A stretch of 64,000 nucleotides of DNA, taken from contig NZ_MVIH01000014.1 of assembly GCF_002086695.1 (NCBI RefSeq), forward strand, positions 1 through 64,000. Reading direction: 5' to 3'. Of this stretch, positions 16,993-25,331 are shown one piece after another. This DNA comes from Mycolicibacterium rhodesiae (GTDB lineage Bacteria; Actinomycetota; Actinomycetes; Mycobacteriales; Mycobacteriaceae). The notes beneath the pieces are model-generated. The model ran no database searches, was not told the origin of the DNA, and was given only the letters and a program-made list of their open reading frames with translations. Position numbers and translations under genes: made by a program. How positions within the stretch are numbered: the stretch's first letter is position 1; each line of letters starts with the position of its first letter.

Positions 16993-17827
16993 ACGACAGT
17001 CGCCGGCGGGTGAAGGCGTCTTCCACGCGGTGAAGGATGTACGCGCGGCTGTGCTCCTTCACCACGCGGACGATCAGCCAGCCCAAGGCCTCGAGCATGT
17101 CGTAGTGGCTGATGTCGCGGACGTGTTGGCCGCGGTCGGACTGGTGATGCGCTCCCTCGTACTCCAGCCCGATCTTCGGCCCATCCCATCCGAGGTCGAC
17201 GAACACCGTCGTGTAGCCGTCGGACACGGGAATCTGGGTGACGGGGCAGGGGTATCCGGCGTCGATCAGCAGCAGCCGGAGCCAGGACTCCCGCGGCGAC
17301 TGTGCGCCGGCGTCGATCAGGGGCACCGCGGTTCGAGCCCGTCGGATTCCTCTCGCGCCCGGGTAGCGATCGGCAAGCGAGAGCACGGCGGCGGGTTCGA
17401 ATCCGGTGGCCGCTGCGAGTGCGTCGAGGTTGGTGATGGCCTCGTCTCTCGGTAGGTGACGGGCAAGGTCGAGCGCGGTGCGTACTGGTGTGGTGACGGC
17501 CAAGTCGGCGAGCGGCCCGAATTCATCCGGACCGATGCGTTCCTCGCGCACGATGACGCCGGGTCGGCGGCGGCGGGCGTGTCCGATGAGTTCGACGGGG
17601 GTGGCCGGTCCGACCCACGATGCCCCATGGAGCGCGGCCGCTGCCCGGCCGGTGATGATTCCGTCCGGTACCCACAGTGCTGCCGCCCGGGTGCGGACGT
17701 CGAGCGTGCGTTCGGATCCGTTGGGGATGTACACGTCGGGATGAATCGCGGTGTAGTTCCACCGCAGCTGACCCCGCGTCAGCAGGCCACTGGCGACTGC
17801 GGTGCTCCCGATGAACGGCCTCGACAT
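16976..17827 (-). CDS. DUF559/AbiEi-like nuclease-fold protein
   Basis: A 283-residue protein of a common actinobacterial family. The N-terminal half resembles AbiEi-type antitoxin winged-helix proteins. The C-terminal half carries a PD-(D/E)xK-like pattern: P-R-E-S-W near residue 177, V-D-L-G-W near 209 and L-E-Y-E-G-A-H-H near 219. The last is where DUF559/Vsr-type domains carry an E-x-K-like motif, but the Lys is not evident, so catalysis is uncertain. No partner toxin is adjacent. The gene and its flanking inverted repeats fill the whole gap between the LLM gene and pmt, which looks like a discrete insertion. Function unknown. Confidence 0.65.
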   Translation of the reverse strand: MSRPFIGSTAVASGLLTRGQLRWNYTAIHPDVYIPNGSERTLDVRTRAAALWVPDGIITGRAAAALHGASWVGPATPVELIGHARRRRPGVIVREERIGPDEFGPLADLAVTTPVRTALDLARHLPRDEAITNLDALAAATGFEPAAVLSLADRYPGARGIRRARTAVPLIDAGAQSPRESWLRLLLIDAGYPCPVTQIPVSDGYTTVFVDLGWDGPKIGLEYEGAHHQSDRGQHVRDISHYDMLEALGWLIVRVVKEHSRAYILHRVEDAFTRRRLSWTRSA

Positions 17828-17903
17828 GCTCGCATGGTGGTTCGCTGCGCAAAAACCTGGTAGTCAGCGTCGCGAAAACGACCTCAGGGCTGTGGAATTC
17901 CCG

Positions 17904-17932
17904 GATTCACGACCATGGTGTCGATCTCGCCG
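17904..17932. repeat. Right inverted repeat of the DUF559 cassette
   Basis: A 29-base sequence, inverted partner of 16930-16958 (27 of 29 matches). The adjoining CCGGATTCACGACC at 17901-17914 also recurs in direct orientation at 16961-16974. It ends 13 bases before the pmt stop codon. Confidence 0.75.
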
Positions 17933-17945
17933 TGTGGCTAACCCT

Positions 17946-19496
17946 CTACCGCCAGCTGGGCAGCCAGATCTCCATGTTCCATGTCGCCTGCGAGATCGGC
18001 ACGCCGGTCAGCACCGGGTACAGCCAGGCGAAGTTCGTGATCACCAGCGCGACATAGCAGCTCACCGCGATCAGCCCGAGCGTTCGTCGTTCGGCATTCT
18101 GATTGCGCGCATGCAGGATGTCGCCGAGGATCAGCGCGATCGCCATCACCAGGAACGGCGCCATCGGCACCGCGTAGAAGAAGTACATCTGCCGGTCGAT
18201 GTCGGCGAACCAGGGCAGGAATCCGGCGCCGTAGCCGGTGAGCACGACGGCGTAGCGCCAGTCGCGACGCACGAACGCGCGCCACAACGCGTAGAACAGG
18301 ACCGGCACCGCGAGCCACCACATCGCGGGAGTGCCGACCAACATCACGGCCTTCACGCAGGAGGCGGAGCCGCAGCCCGGGACGTTCTGGTTGTCGATCG
18401 CATACAGCACCGGCCGCAGCGACATCGGCCATGTCCATGGTTTGGACTCCCACGGGTGGTGGTTGCCGTTCGCGTTCGTCAGCGTCGCATGGAAGTGAAA
18501 AGCCTTGTACGTGTAGTGCCACAGCGACCTGATCGCGTCCGGCGGCTGATACCACTGCCGCTCGCCGATCGACTGGCCCACCTCGTACCGGTTGACGGCG
18601 GTCTCGGAGGAGAACCACCACGCGTACGACGCGAGGTACACCGCAAACGGAATCGCCAGGAACACGTAGGCCATCGGCCCGACGTCGCGGCGGATCGTGC
18701 CGAACCACGGTCGCGGCACCCGGTACGCGCGCCGGGCGGCGATGTCGAAAGCCAGCGTCATCGCGCCGAAGAACACGATGTAGTACAGCCCCGACCACTT
18801 CGTCGCCGTGGCCACCCCCAGCAGCACGCCCGCCCCGAAGCGCCACCACCGAACCCCGAGACGAGGACCCCACGGAGTCTCGGCGATGCGGCCCTCGAGC
18901 AGCGCGTTGTGCATTCGCTCGCGGACCTGGTCGCGGTCGACGATCAGCGCTCCGAACGCCGCGACCACGAAGAAGGTCTGGATGCCGTCGAGCAGCGCGG
19001 TGCGCGCCGCGACGAAACTCACCCCGTCCGCGATCAGCAGCAACCCGGCCATCGATCCGACCAGCGTCGAGCGACTGATCCGGCGCACGATCCGAACCAC
19101 CAGCAGGACCATCAGCACGCCCAGCAGCGCGCTGGTGAACCGCCAGCCCACCCCGTTGTAGCCGAAGATCGCCTCGCCCAACGCGATCATCTGCTTGCCC
19201 ACCGGCGGGTGCACCACCAGCCCGAAGCCGGGGTTGTCCTCGACCCCGTAGTTCGACAGCATCTGCCAGGCCTGCGGCGCGTAATGCTTTTCGTCGAAGA
19301 TCGGGGTGCCCGCGTCGGTGGGCGAACCCAGGTTCATCAACCGGGTCAGCGCGGCCAGCGCGGTGATGATCGCGGTGGCCACCCAGCCCTCGATGCGATC
19401 GACCGGGCCGAAGTCGGCGACCGGCACCAACGGTCCTGGGCTGATGACGGGCACATGGCGTTCGTGCACGGCGAGGTCATCGGCTGTCGTGGACAT
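17946..19496 (-). CDS. pmt: Protein O-mannosyltransferase (GT39)
   Basis: A 516-residue polytopic membrane enzyme that transfers mannose from polyprenyl-phosphate-mannose to Ser/Thr of exported proteins. After a short cytoplasmic N-terminus come about ten hydrophobic helices. The acidic catalytic pair sits in the first extracytoplasmic loop (I-F-D-E-K-H-Y, about residues 68-74), with the family motif H-P-P-V-G-K and an H-P-W-E-S segment later. The start ATG 19496 (M-S-T-T-A-D-D) matches homologues; an upstream GTG would add 19 residues without hydrophobicity. It is divergent from rsmI with only 25 bases between starts. The position matches Rv1002c. It likely modifies lipoproteins such as those in this window. 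Confidence 0.93.
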   Translation of the reverse strand: MSTTADDLAVHERHVPVISPGPLVPVADFGPVDRIEGWVATAIITALAALTRLMNLGSPTDAGTPIFDEKHYAPQAWQMLSNYGVEDNPGFGLVVHPPVGKQMIALGEAIFGYNGVGWRFTSALLGVLMVLLVVRIVRRISRSTLVGSMAGLLLIADGVSFVAARTALLDGIQTFFVVAAFGALIVDRDQVRERMHNALLEGRIAETPWGPRLGVRWWRFGAGVLLGVATATKWSGLYYIVFFGAMTLAFDIAARRAYRVPRPWFGTIRRDVGPMAYVFLAIPFAVYLASYAWWFSSETAVNRYEVGQSIGERQWYQPPDAIRSLWHYTYKAFHFHATLTNANGNHHPWESKPWTWPMSLRPVLYAIDNQNVPGCGSASCVKAVMLVGTPAMWWLAVPVLFYALWRAFVRRDWRYAVVLTGYGAGFLPWFADIDRQMYFFYAVPMAPFLVMAIALILGDILHARNQNAERRTLGLIAVSCYVALVITNFAWLYPVLTGVPISQATWNMEIWLPSWR

Positions 19497-19521
19497 CGCC
19501 TGCGATCGTATTCTGTCGGGC

Positions 19522-20364
19522 GTGACCACCGGACGGCTGATCCTCGGAGCCACGCCGCTGGGTCAGCCGGGGGATGCGTCGAAACGACTGGTCGACGCCC
19601 TCGCGACCGCCGACGTGGTGGCCGCTGAGGACACCCGGCGGGTGCGCTCCCTGGCCCAATCACTGGACGTGCGGATCGCCGGGCGGGTGATCAGCCTGTT
19701 CGACCAGAACGAGGCGGCCCGGGTGCCCGCGCTGATCGACGACATCAAGGCGGGGGCCACCGTGCTGGTGGTCAGCGACGCCGGGATGCCGCTGATCAAC
19801 GATCCCGGCTATCGGATGGTGACCGCGTGCATTGACGCTGAGCTGGCCGTCACCTGCCTGCCCGGCCCGTCGGCGGTCACCACCGCGCTGGCGGTGTCCG
19901 GGCTGCCGTCGGACCGGTTCTGCTTCGAGGGATTCGCGCCGCGCAAGCAGTCCGCGCGACGGACCTGGCTGGCCGGTTTGGCCGGCGAGCAACGCACCTG
20001 CGTGTTCTTCGAATCACCGCGCCGGCTGGCCGACTGCCTGCGCGACGCGGTCGACGAACTCGGTGCGGACCGCCGGGTGGTGGTGTGCCGGGAGCTGACG
20101 AAAGTGCACGAGGAGATCCTTCGCGGCACGCTGGCCGAACTCGCAGAGTGGGCAGACGACACAGTCCTCGGCGAGATCACCGTCGTACTCGCTCCCGCGG
20201 TTCCGACCACCGACCTGCCGACATTGGTCGCCGAGGTCGAGGTGATGGTCGCCGATGGCATGCGGGTCAAGGACGCCTGCGCGCGGGTGGTCGACGCCCA
20301 TCCGGGCGCACCGTCCAAGCGGGATCTCTATGACGCGGTGCTGCGCTCGCGCTCGCCGGCCTGA
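19522..20364 (+). CDS. rsmI: 16S rRNA 2'-O-ribose C1402 methyltransferase
   Basis: A 280-residue SAM-dependent methyltransferase of the tetrapyrrole-methylase fold (YraL/RsmI), modifying C1402 of 16S rRNA. Motifs: L-G-A-T-P-L-G at the N-terminus, V-V-A-A-E-D-T-R-R near residues 33-41, V-S-D-A-G-M-P-L-I-N-D-P-G, and P-G-P-S-A-V-T-T-A-L. The GTG start is 25 bases from the divergent pmt start, so the two promoters must overlap. The 3' end overlaps pabB by 37 bases in convergent orientation. Confidence 0.93.
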   Translation: MTTGRLILGATPLGQPGDASKRLVDALATADVVAAEDTRRVRSLAQSLDVRIAGRVISLFDQNEAARVPALIDDIKAGATVLVVSDAGMPLINDPGYRMVTACIDAELAVTCLPGPSAVTTALAVSGLPSDRFCFEGFAPRKQSARRTWLAGLAGEQRTCVFFESPRRLADCLRDAVDELGADRRVVVCRELTKVHEEILRGTLAELAEWADDTVLGEITVVLAPAVPTTDLPTLVAEVEVMVADGMRVKDACARVVDAHPGAPSKRDLYDAVLRSRSPA

Positions 20365-21572
20365 AGCACCGCAGCGGCCTTGTGCAGGCATTCCTGCCAT
20401 TCGGCCATCGCGTCGGAGTCGGCCGTGATGCCGCCGCCGACGCCGAGCACCGCCGCGCCGGTCGCGTCGAATTCGACGGTCCGGATCGCCACGTTCAGTT
20501 CGGTGCCCGCAACCGGGGATGCCATCCCCAGCGTCCCGCAATAGATACCGCGGCGGCGTGGTTCCCACTCTGAAAGTAATTGCCGAGCACGGGTTTTCGG
20601 AGTGCCGGTCACGGAAGCCGGGGGGAAGGTCGCGGCCAACAGCGCGCTGTTGGGGATCTCGGAGCGGACCTTCGCGGCCACCGTCGACACCAGGTGCCAC
20701 ACCCCGGGTGCGGCCCGGACCGTGAGAAGTTCGGCGACGGTGACGGTTCCGGTGTCGGCGACCCGGCCGAGGTCGTTGCGGACCAGGTCCACGATCATGA
20801 TGTTCTCGGCGACGTCCTTGACCGACGCCCGTAGTTCGTCCGGTGACCGGTGCAGGGGCAGCGTCCCTTTGATCGGACTGGACGCCACGTCGTCTCCGGT
20901 CCGCCGCAGGAACAGCTCCGGTGACAGTGAGGCCACTGCGCCCCAGTCGCCCGCCAGGTAGACGGCCCGCGCCGGTGTGGTCCGGGCGACCGCGTCGGCG
21001 AAGAACTCCAGCGACGAGCCCCGCAGCGTGCCGGTGAACTGCGTGCACACGCAGGCCTGGTACACCTCGCCCGCCTCGATCGCGGCCAAGCAGGCCAGTA
21101 CACCCTCTTGGTGGCACGCGAAATCGGCTTCGTTCCAATCGATTTCGTAGGTGCTCGACGGCGCCGGGGACGACAGCGCGTCGGCCACCCATCCCGCGAC
21201 CGGTGCGCCGGAGAGGCTTTCGTGCCACCAGCAGCCGTCGCGGTCCAATCGCAGCACGCTGTCGGTCCAGCCGCCTGCCGCCTCGGGGATTCGCGGCGGT
21301 GCGCCATCGTCCGCGGCGTCGGGATAGGACAGGTAGCCGATCCAGCCGCCGCCGACCGTGTCACCGTGGTGGCCGGGCGACACCGGGAACATCGCGTCGG
21401 GATCGACCGGCCGCACCGACAGGGTGGGGGCGATCACCGCACCGGCGCCGAACCATTCACCGACCAGGGCGGCAGGCGGCGCCAATCCGCACCGGCGGGC
21501 GGCGGCGGCCACGGCGCGCAGAACCTCGGCGGCGGTGCCGAGGTCCCCGAGCCGGTCGATGCGCATCGCCAT
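20328..21572 (-). CDS. pabB: Aminodeoxychorismate synthase component I
   Basis: A 414-residue chorismate-utilising enzyme making 4-amino-4-deoxychorismate for folate synthesis, with ammonia from a separate glutaminase. Conserved blocks lie in the C-terminal half: S-P-E-L-F-L-R near residue 229, I-K-G-T-L-P, E-N-I-M-I-V-D-L-V-R-N-D-L-G-R, and the P-P-A-S-V-T-G-T-P-K active-site stretch. The N-terminal W-I-G-Y-L-S-Y motif is also typical. ATG 21572 or 21566 (M-R-I-D-R-L) could be the start. Synteny with Rv1005c supports pabB over anthranilate synthase trpE. It converges on rsmI with a 37-base overlap. Confidence 0.9.
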   Translation of the reverse strand: MAMRIDRLGDLGTAAEVLRAVAAAARRCGLAPPAALVGEWFGAGAVIAPTLSVRPVDPDAMFPVSPGHHGDTVGGGWIGYLSYPDAADDGAPPRIPEAAGGWTDSVLRLDRDGCWWHESLSGAPVAGWVADALSSPAPSSTYEIDWNEADFACHQEGVLACLAAIEAGEVYQACVCTQFTGTLRGSSLEFFADAVARTTPARAVYLAGDWGAVASLSPELFLRRTGDDVASSPIKGTLPLHRSPDELRASVKDVAENIMIVDLVRNDLGRVADTGTVTVAELLTVRAAPGVWHLVSTVAAKVRSEIPNSALLAATFPPASVTGTPKTRARQLLSEWEPRRRGIYCGTLGMASPVAGTELNVAIRTVEFDATGAAVLGVGGGITADSDAMAEWQECLHKAAAVLQAGERERSTAS

Positions 21573-21605
21573 AGCCTGACGCCTGCGGTCGGCAGACGCA
21601 AAGAG

Positions 21606-22499
21606 TCAGCGGCTGATCTCCCTGCGCACAGTGACCGCGGCGAGCTTGTCGGGGTTGCGCATCGCGTAGAAGTTGGTGATCGTCCCCTCGGTGATCTCCA
21701 CCAGCATCACCGACTCGGCCCGGTCGCCGCGGAAGACGACGATCGCGGGCGCGCCGTTGTAGTTCGCGCCCTCGATCCGGTACTCCGGTGTCGCCTGGCG
21801 GAACAGCCCGATGATGAGCCTGGCGACCTTGGCCGGCCCCAGCACCGGACGGCGGGCGGCGCTGACCTTGCCGTCGCTGTCGGAGGTGAACACCACGTCG
21901 GGCGCCAGCATGCTCATCAGCCCGTCCAGGTCACCGGTTGCGGCCGCCATCAGGAATTGCGTGGTGATCTGCTCGGACTGTTGCGGGTCCAGCGGGGAGA
22001 ACCGGCGCCGCCGTGAGTGCACGTGCTCGCGGGCGCGATGCGCCATCTGCCGCACAGCGGCCGTGGATTTACCTATGGCGTCGGCGATTTCGTCGTGGCT
22101 GAAGCCGAACACCTCACGCAGCACGAAGACCGCGCGCTCGTCGGGCGTCAGCGTCTCGAGCACCACGAGCATCGCCATCGACACCGACTCGGCCAGCACC
22201 ACGTCGGCGGCTCCGTCGTGCTCGTCGAGCAGCAGGGGTTCGGGCAGCCACGGGCCGACATAGTCCTCGCGGCGACGGGATTGCGAGCGCAGCGTGTTCA
22301 GCGCCTGCCGGGTGACCAGCTGGGCCAGATACGCCTTGGTGTCCCGAACCGCATCCAGATCGACTGTCGCCCAACGTAAATAGCTGTCCTGCAACACGTC
22401 GTCAGCCTCGGTGGCCGAGCCGGTGATCTCGTAGGCGATGGTGAACAGCAGCGGGCGCAGCAGCGTGAACCGGTCGGCGTGCTCGTCGGCCGCGGTCAC
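21606..22499 (-). CDS. ECF41-family sigma factor with fused SnoaL-like domain
   Basis: A 297-residue extracytoplasmic-function sigma factor of the ECF41 (SigJ-like) group. Sigma2 spans about residues 8-75 and sigma4 about 105-160 (helix-turn-helix around S-H-D-E-I-A-D-A-I-G-K-S). A SnoaL-like regulatory domain spans about 175-290. Two ECF41 hallmarks are present: W-L-P-E-P at 84-88 in the linker and N-P-D-K-L at 282-286 at the C-terminus. The usual D-G-G-G-R motif reads D-S-D-G-K-V. The fused domain replaces an anti-sigma factor in this group. GTG 22499 overlaps the oxidoreductase stop by four bases. It likely drives the promoter upstream of the oxidoreductase gene. Confidence 0.93.
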   Translation of the reverse strand: MTAADEHADRFTLLRPLLFTIAYEITGSATEADDVLQDSYLRWATVDLDAVRDTKAYLAQLVTRQALNTLRSQSRRREDYVGPWLPEPLLLDEHDGAADVVLAESVSMAMLVVLETLTPDERAVFVLREVFGFSHDEIADAIGKSTAAVRQMAHRAREHVHSRRRRFSPLDPQQSEQITTQFLMAAATGDLDGLMSMLAPDVVFTSDSDGKVSAARRPVLGPAKVARLIIGLFRQATPEYRIEGANYNGAPAIVVFRGDRAESVMLVEITEGTITNFYAMRNPDKLAAVTVRREISR

Positions 22500-23668
22500 C
22501 GCGTCGCCACCGGTTCGGGAGCGGGGCGCCTGCCGCCGCCCTTGATCCAGAAATAGGAGCCCGGCTTGCGGGCCTCGCGGCGCAGGAAGCTGATGGTGCC
22601 CTTGCAGACCGCCTCCTTGATCGTCGCCGCGGTGCGCCCACCGATGTACAGCGGCAGCGGAACATCGTTGGTGCGGGCGATCTGAATGGTCGCGCCGCTT
22701 CGGCCGAGGCTGATGCACTGGCCGGTGAACGCCTGGCTGATAACGGCCGGTTGATCCCCGGCGAGCCGGGCCAGGACGGTGTTGGCGGCTTGCGCGCCCA
22801 GCGGGATCGCGGCCTGGCAGCTCATCCGCAGCGGCTGCCCCGACGGGGCGGCCGCATCACCGGCCGCGACGATCCGGTCGCTGTCGACACTGGTCAGTGT
22901 CTCGTCGGTGAGCAGCCGTCCCATCGCGTCGGTACGCAGGCCGGAGCGCGTCGCGAGATCTGGGACGCCGAAACCAGCGGTCCAGATCGTCACCGTGCTC
23001 GCCAGCCTGCGCCCGTCGCCGAGGGTGACCGCATCGGCGGCCACCGCGGTCACCACCGCCTGCGGTCCGTCGACGATCTCGACGCCGAGCTTGCGCAGCC
23101 GCTTGGCCACCGACCGGCGCCCTGGCGTGCTCAGGTAGGGCCCGAGGACCGCACCGCATACCAGCGTGACCGTGCGGCCCCGCTCGGCCAGTTCGGCGGC
23201 GGTCTCGATACCCGTCGGCCCGGCGCCGACGACGCACACCGGCGCGCCGTAGTGCAGGTCGGCCAGCGCGGTGGTCAACCGCTGTGCCTCTTCGAGATCG
23301 GCGATGGGATAGGCGAATTCGTCGGCGCCCGGCACCGCCGGCCGGGCGGAGCCGCTGCCCACCGCGTAGATCAGATAGTCATAGGGCACCGCCGGGCCGC
23401 TGAACAGTTCGACCTGCCGGGTCTGGGTGTCGATGCGGGTGGCGGCGTCGACCACCAGCTCGATACCGGGACCGAGGATCTCGGCATAGTCGACGACGGC
23501 GTCGTCGGAGCCGGTGACCAGCTGGTGCAGCCGGATCCGTTCGACGAAGTCGGGGCGGGGGTTGACCAAGGCGATGTCCAGGTCGGGACGCAGCCGTAGA
23601 TGATTGGCCGCGATCACTCCGGCATAGCCGCCGCCGATCACCACAACTCGAGTGCGTTGCTCAGTCAT
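22496..23668 (-). CDS. FAD-dependent NAD(P)H oxidoreductase (NDH-2/AIF-like)
   Basis: A 390-residue pyridine-nucleotide-disulphide-type flavoprotein related to type II NADH dehydrogenases. V-V-V-I-G-G-G-Y-A-G-V binds FAD near residue 8; V-C-V-V-G-A-G-P-T-G-I-E binds NAD(P)H near 145; A-A-G-D-A-A-A-P closes the FAD site near 270. No C-x-x-C redox disulphide is visible. ATG 23668 is chosen because AGGAGA lies 6 bases upstream; a GTG one codon earlier is too close. It is the oxidoreductase partner commonly encoded next to ECF41 sigma factors, here upstream of the sigma gene and coupled to it by a GTGA overlap. Confidence 0.88.
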   Translation of the reverse strand: MTEQRTRVVVIGGGYAGVIAANHLRLRPDLDIALVNPRPDFVERIRLHQLVTGSDDAVVDYAEILGPGIELVVDAATRIDTQTRQVELFSGPAVPYDYLIYAVGSGSARPAVPGADEFAYPIADLEEAQRLTTALADLHYGAPVCVVGAGPTGIETAAELAERGRTVTLVCGAVLGPYLSTPGRRSVAKRLRKLGVEIVDGPQAVVTAVAADAVTLGDGRRLASTVTIWTAGFGVPDLATRSGLRTDAMGRLLTDETLTSVDSDRIVAAGDAAAPSGQPLRMSCQAAIPLGAQAANTVLARLAGDQPAVISQAFTGQCISLGRSGATIQIARTNDVPLPLYIGGRTAATIKEAVCKGTISFLRREARKPGSYFWIKGGGRRPAPEPVATR

Positions 23669-23709
23669 CACATCTCTCCTTTGAGGTCGCTTGAGCGTGC
23701 TGACCTCGA

Positions 23710-23736
23710 GACACCAGGGGACCGGTGGATGTGACG
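23710..23736 (-). promoter_or_regulatory. Putative ECF41 promoter
   Basis: On the minus strand the sequence reads CGTCACA (23736-23730), exactly 16 bases, then TGTC (23713-23710). The ECF41 consensus as I recall it is TGTCACA-N16-CGTC, so each half differs at one position and the spacing is exact. It lies 42 bases upstream of the oxidoreductase start, predicting self-activation of the oxidoreductase-sigma operon. Confidence 0.7.
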
Positions 23737-23758
23737 TTACGTGACGCAGCTCACAGCG

Positions 23759-25312
23759 TCACTCGGCCGGCTGGTACCGGGGGAAGACGCCGGCTGGTGC
23801 CGGCAGCTCGGTGCCGGGCGCGATACGGACCGCGACCGCACCGAAGTCGCGGGCCGACTCCGGCTGCCCGAGCAGGTCGAGCAGGGTGGCGGCCGACGTG
23901 GGCATGACCGGCTGCACCAGCAGCGCCGCGATCCGCACCACCTCCAGCGTCACGTAGAGAACCGTCCGGAACCGCTCCTGGTCGGCGGCCGCCTCGGACT
24001 TACGCAGCACCCACGGCTCCTGAGCCGAGAAGTAGCGGTTGGCGGCACCGAGCATCGCCCAGATCGCCTCCAGGGCGAGGTGCATGGCGGGCACGTCGAA
24101 GTGGGCGCGCACCCGCGCCAGCAGCTCGTCGGCGAGCGCCAGCAGTTCTCGGTCGGCATCGGTGAACTCGCCCGGCTCCGGCACCCGCGCGTCGAGGTTC
24201 TTGTTGACCATCGACAGCGAGCGCTGCGCCAGATTGCCGAACTCGTTGGCGAGGTCGGCATTGATCCGGCCGACGATGGCGTCCTCGCTGTAGCTGCCGT
24301 CCTGTCCGAACGGGACCTCGCGCAGCAGGAAGTAACGCACCTGGTCGAGGCCGAAGGCGTCGACCAGAGCGAACGGGTCGACGACATTGCCCACCGACTT
24401 GCTCATCTTCTCGCCGCTGTTGAGCAGGAAGCCGTGCACGAAAACCCTTCTGGGCAGCTCGATTCCGGCCGACATCAGGAACGCCGGCCAGTACACGGTG
24501 TGGAACCGGATGATGTCCTTGCCGATCATGTGCAGATCGGCGGGCCAGTACTTGCGGAACGACTCCGAGTCGGTGTCGGGGAAGCCGGCGCCGGTCAGGT
24601 AGTTCGTCAGCGCGTCCACCCACACGTACATGACGTGGTCCGGGTGGTCCGGCACGGGCACACCCCAGTCGAAGGTGGTCCGTGAGATCGACAGGTCGCG
24701 AAGGCCACCCGAGACGAAGCTGACGACCTCGTTGCGGCGGACGTCGGGACCGATGAACTCCGGGTGCGCCCGGTAATGGGCCAGCAGCCGGTCGGCGTAG
24801 TTCGACAACCGGAAGAAGTAGGTCTGCTCCTCGGTCCACGTCACCGGAGTACCGGTCTCGATGGAGTACTTGTTGCCGTCGGCGCGGGTTTCGAGTTCGT
24901 CCTCGGTATAGAAGCGTTCGTCGCGCACCGAGTACCAACCCGAGTAGGAGTCGAGATAGATGTCGCCTGCGGCGTCCATCCGCTTCCAGATCTCGATCGA
25001 CGCGTCGATGTGGTCGGCGTCGGTGGTTCGGATGAACCGGTCGAACGAGGCCCCGAGCTTTTCCTGCATCGCCTGGAACGCATCGGAGTTGCGGCGGGCC
25101 AGGTCTGCGGTCGGGATGCCCTCGGCGGCGGCCGTCTGCGCCATCTTCAGCCCGTGCTCGTCGGTTCCGGTCAGGTAGCGCACGTCGAAACCATCGAGCC
25201 GCTTGAAGCGGGCGATCGCGTCGGTCGCGATGTACTCGTAGGCGTGGCCGATGTGCGGCGCACCGTTGGGGTAGGCGATCGCGGTGGTCAGGTAGTACGG
25301 CGGCTTACTCAT
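23759..25312 (-). CDS. metG: Methionyl-tRNA synthetase
   Basis: A 517-residue class I aminoacyl-tRNA synthetase charging initiator and elongator tRNA-Met. The HIGH signature reads P-H-I-G-H-A-Y-E-Y near residue 19 and the K-M-S-K-S loop lies near 300. L-T-G-T-D-E-H-G-L-K and the W-V-D-A-L-T-N-Y-L region contact methionine. The zinc-knuckle cysteines found in some MetRS are absent, as in the M. tuberculosis-type enzyme. No C-terminal tRNA-binding EMAP domain is present. ATG 25312 leaves 19 bases to the divergent tatD start. The position matches Rv1007c. Confidence 0.97.
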   Translation of the reverse strand: MSKPPYYLTTAIAYPNGAPHIGHAYEYIATDAIARFKRLDGFDVRYLTGTDEHGLKMAQTAAAEGIPTADLARRNSDAFQAMQEKLGASFDRFIRTTDADHIDASIEIWKRMDAAGDIYLDSYSGWYSVRDERFYTEDELETRADGNKYSIETGTPVTWTEEQTYFFRLSNYADRLLAHYRAHPEFIGPDVRRNEVVSFVSGGLRDLSISRTTFDWGVPVPDHPDHVMYVWVDALTNYLTGAGFPDTDSESFRKYWPADLHMIGKDIIRFHTVYWPAFLMSAGIELPRRVFVHGFLLNSGEKMSKSVGNVVDPFALVDAFGLDQVRYFLLREVPFGQDGSYSEDAIVGRINADLANEFGNLAQRSLSMVNKNLDARVPEPGEFTDADRELLALADELLARVRAHFDVPAMHLALEAIWAMLGAANRYFSAQEPWVLRKSEAAADQERFRTVLYVTLEVVRIAALLVQPVMPTSAATLLDLLGQPESARDFGAVAVRIAPGTELPAPAGVFPRYQPAE

Positions 25313-25331
25313 TTGGGGTTCACCCTAAAGT

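Noticed and set aside
17802..19628. About 600-codon open frame antisense to pmt
   Set aside because: Shadow of the high-GC3 pmt gene; composition is basic and low-complexity with no recognisable motif.
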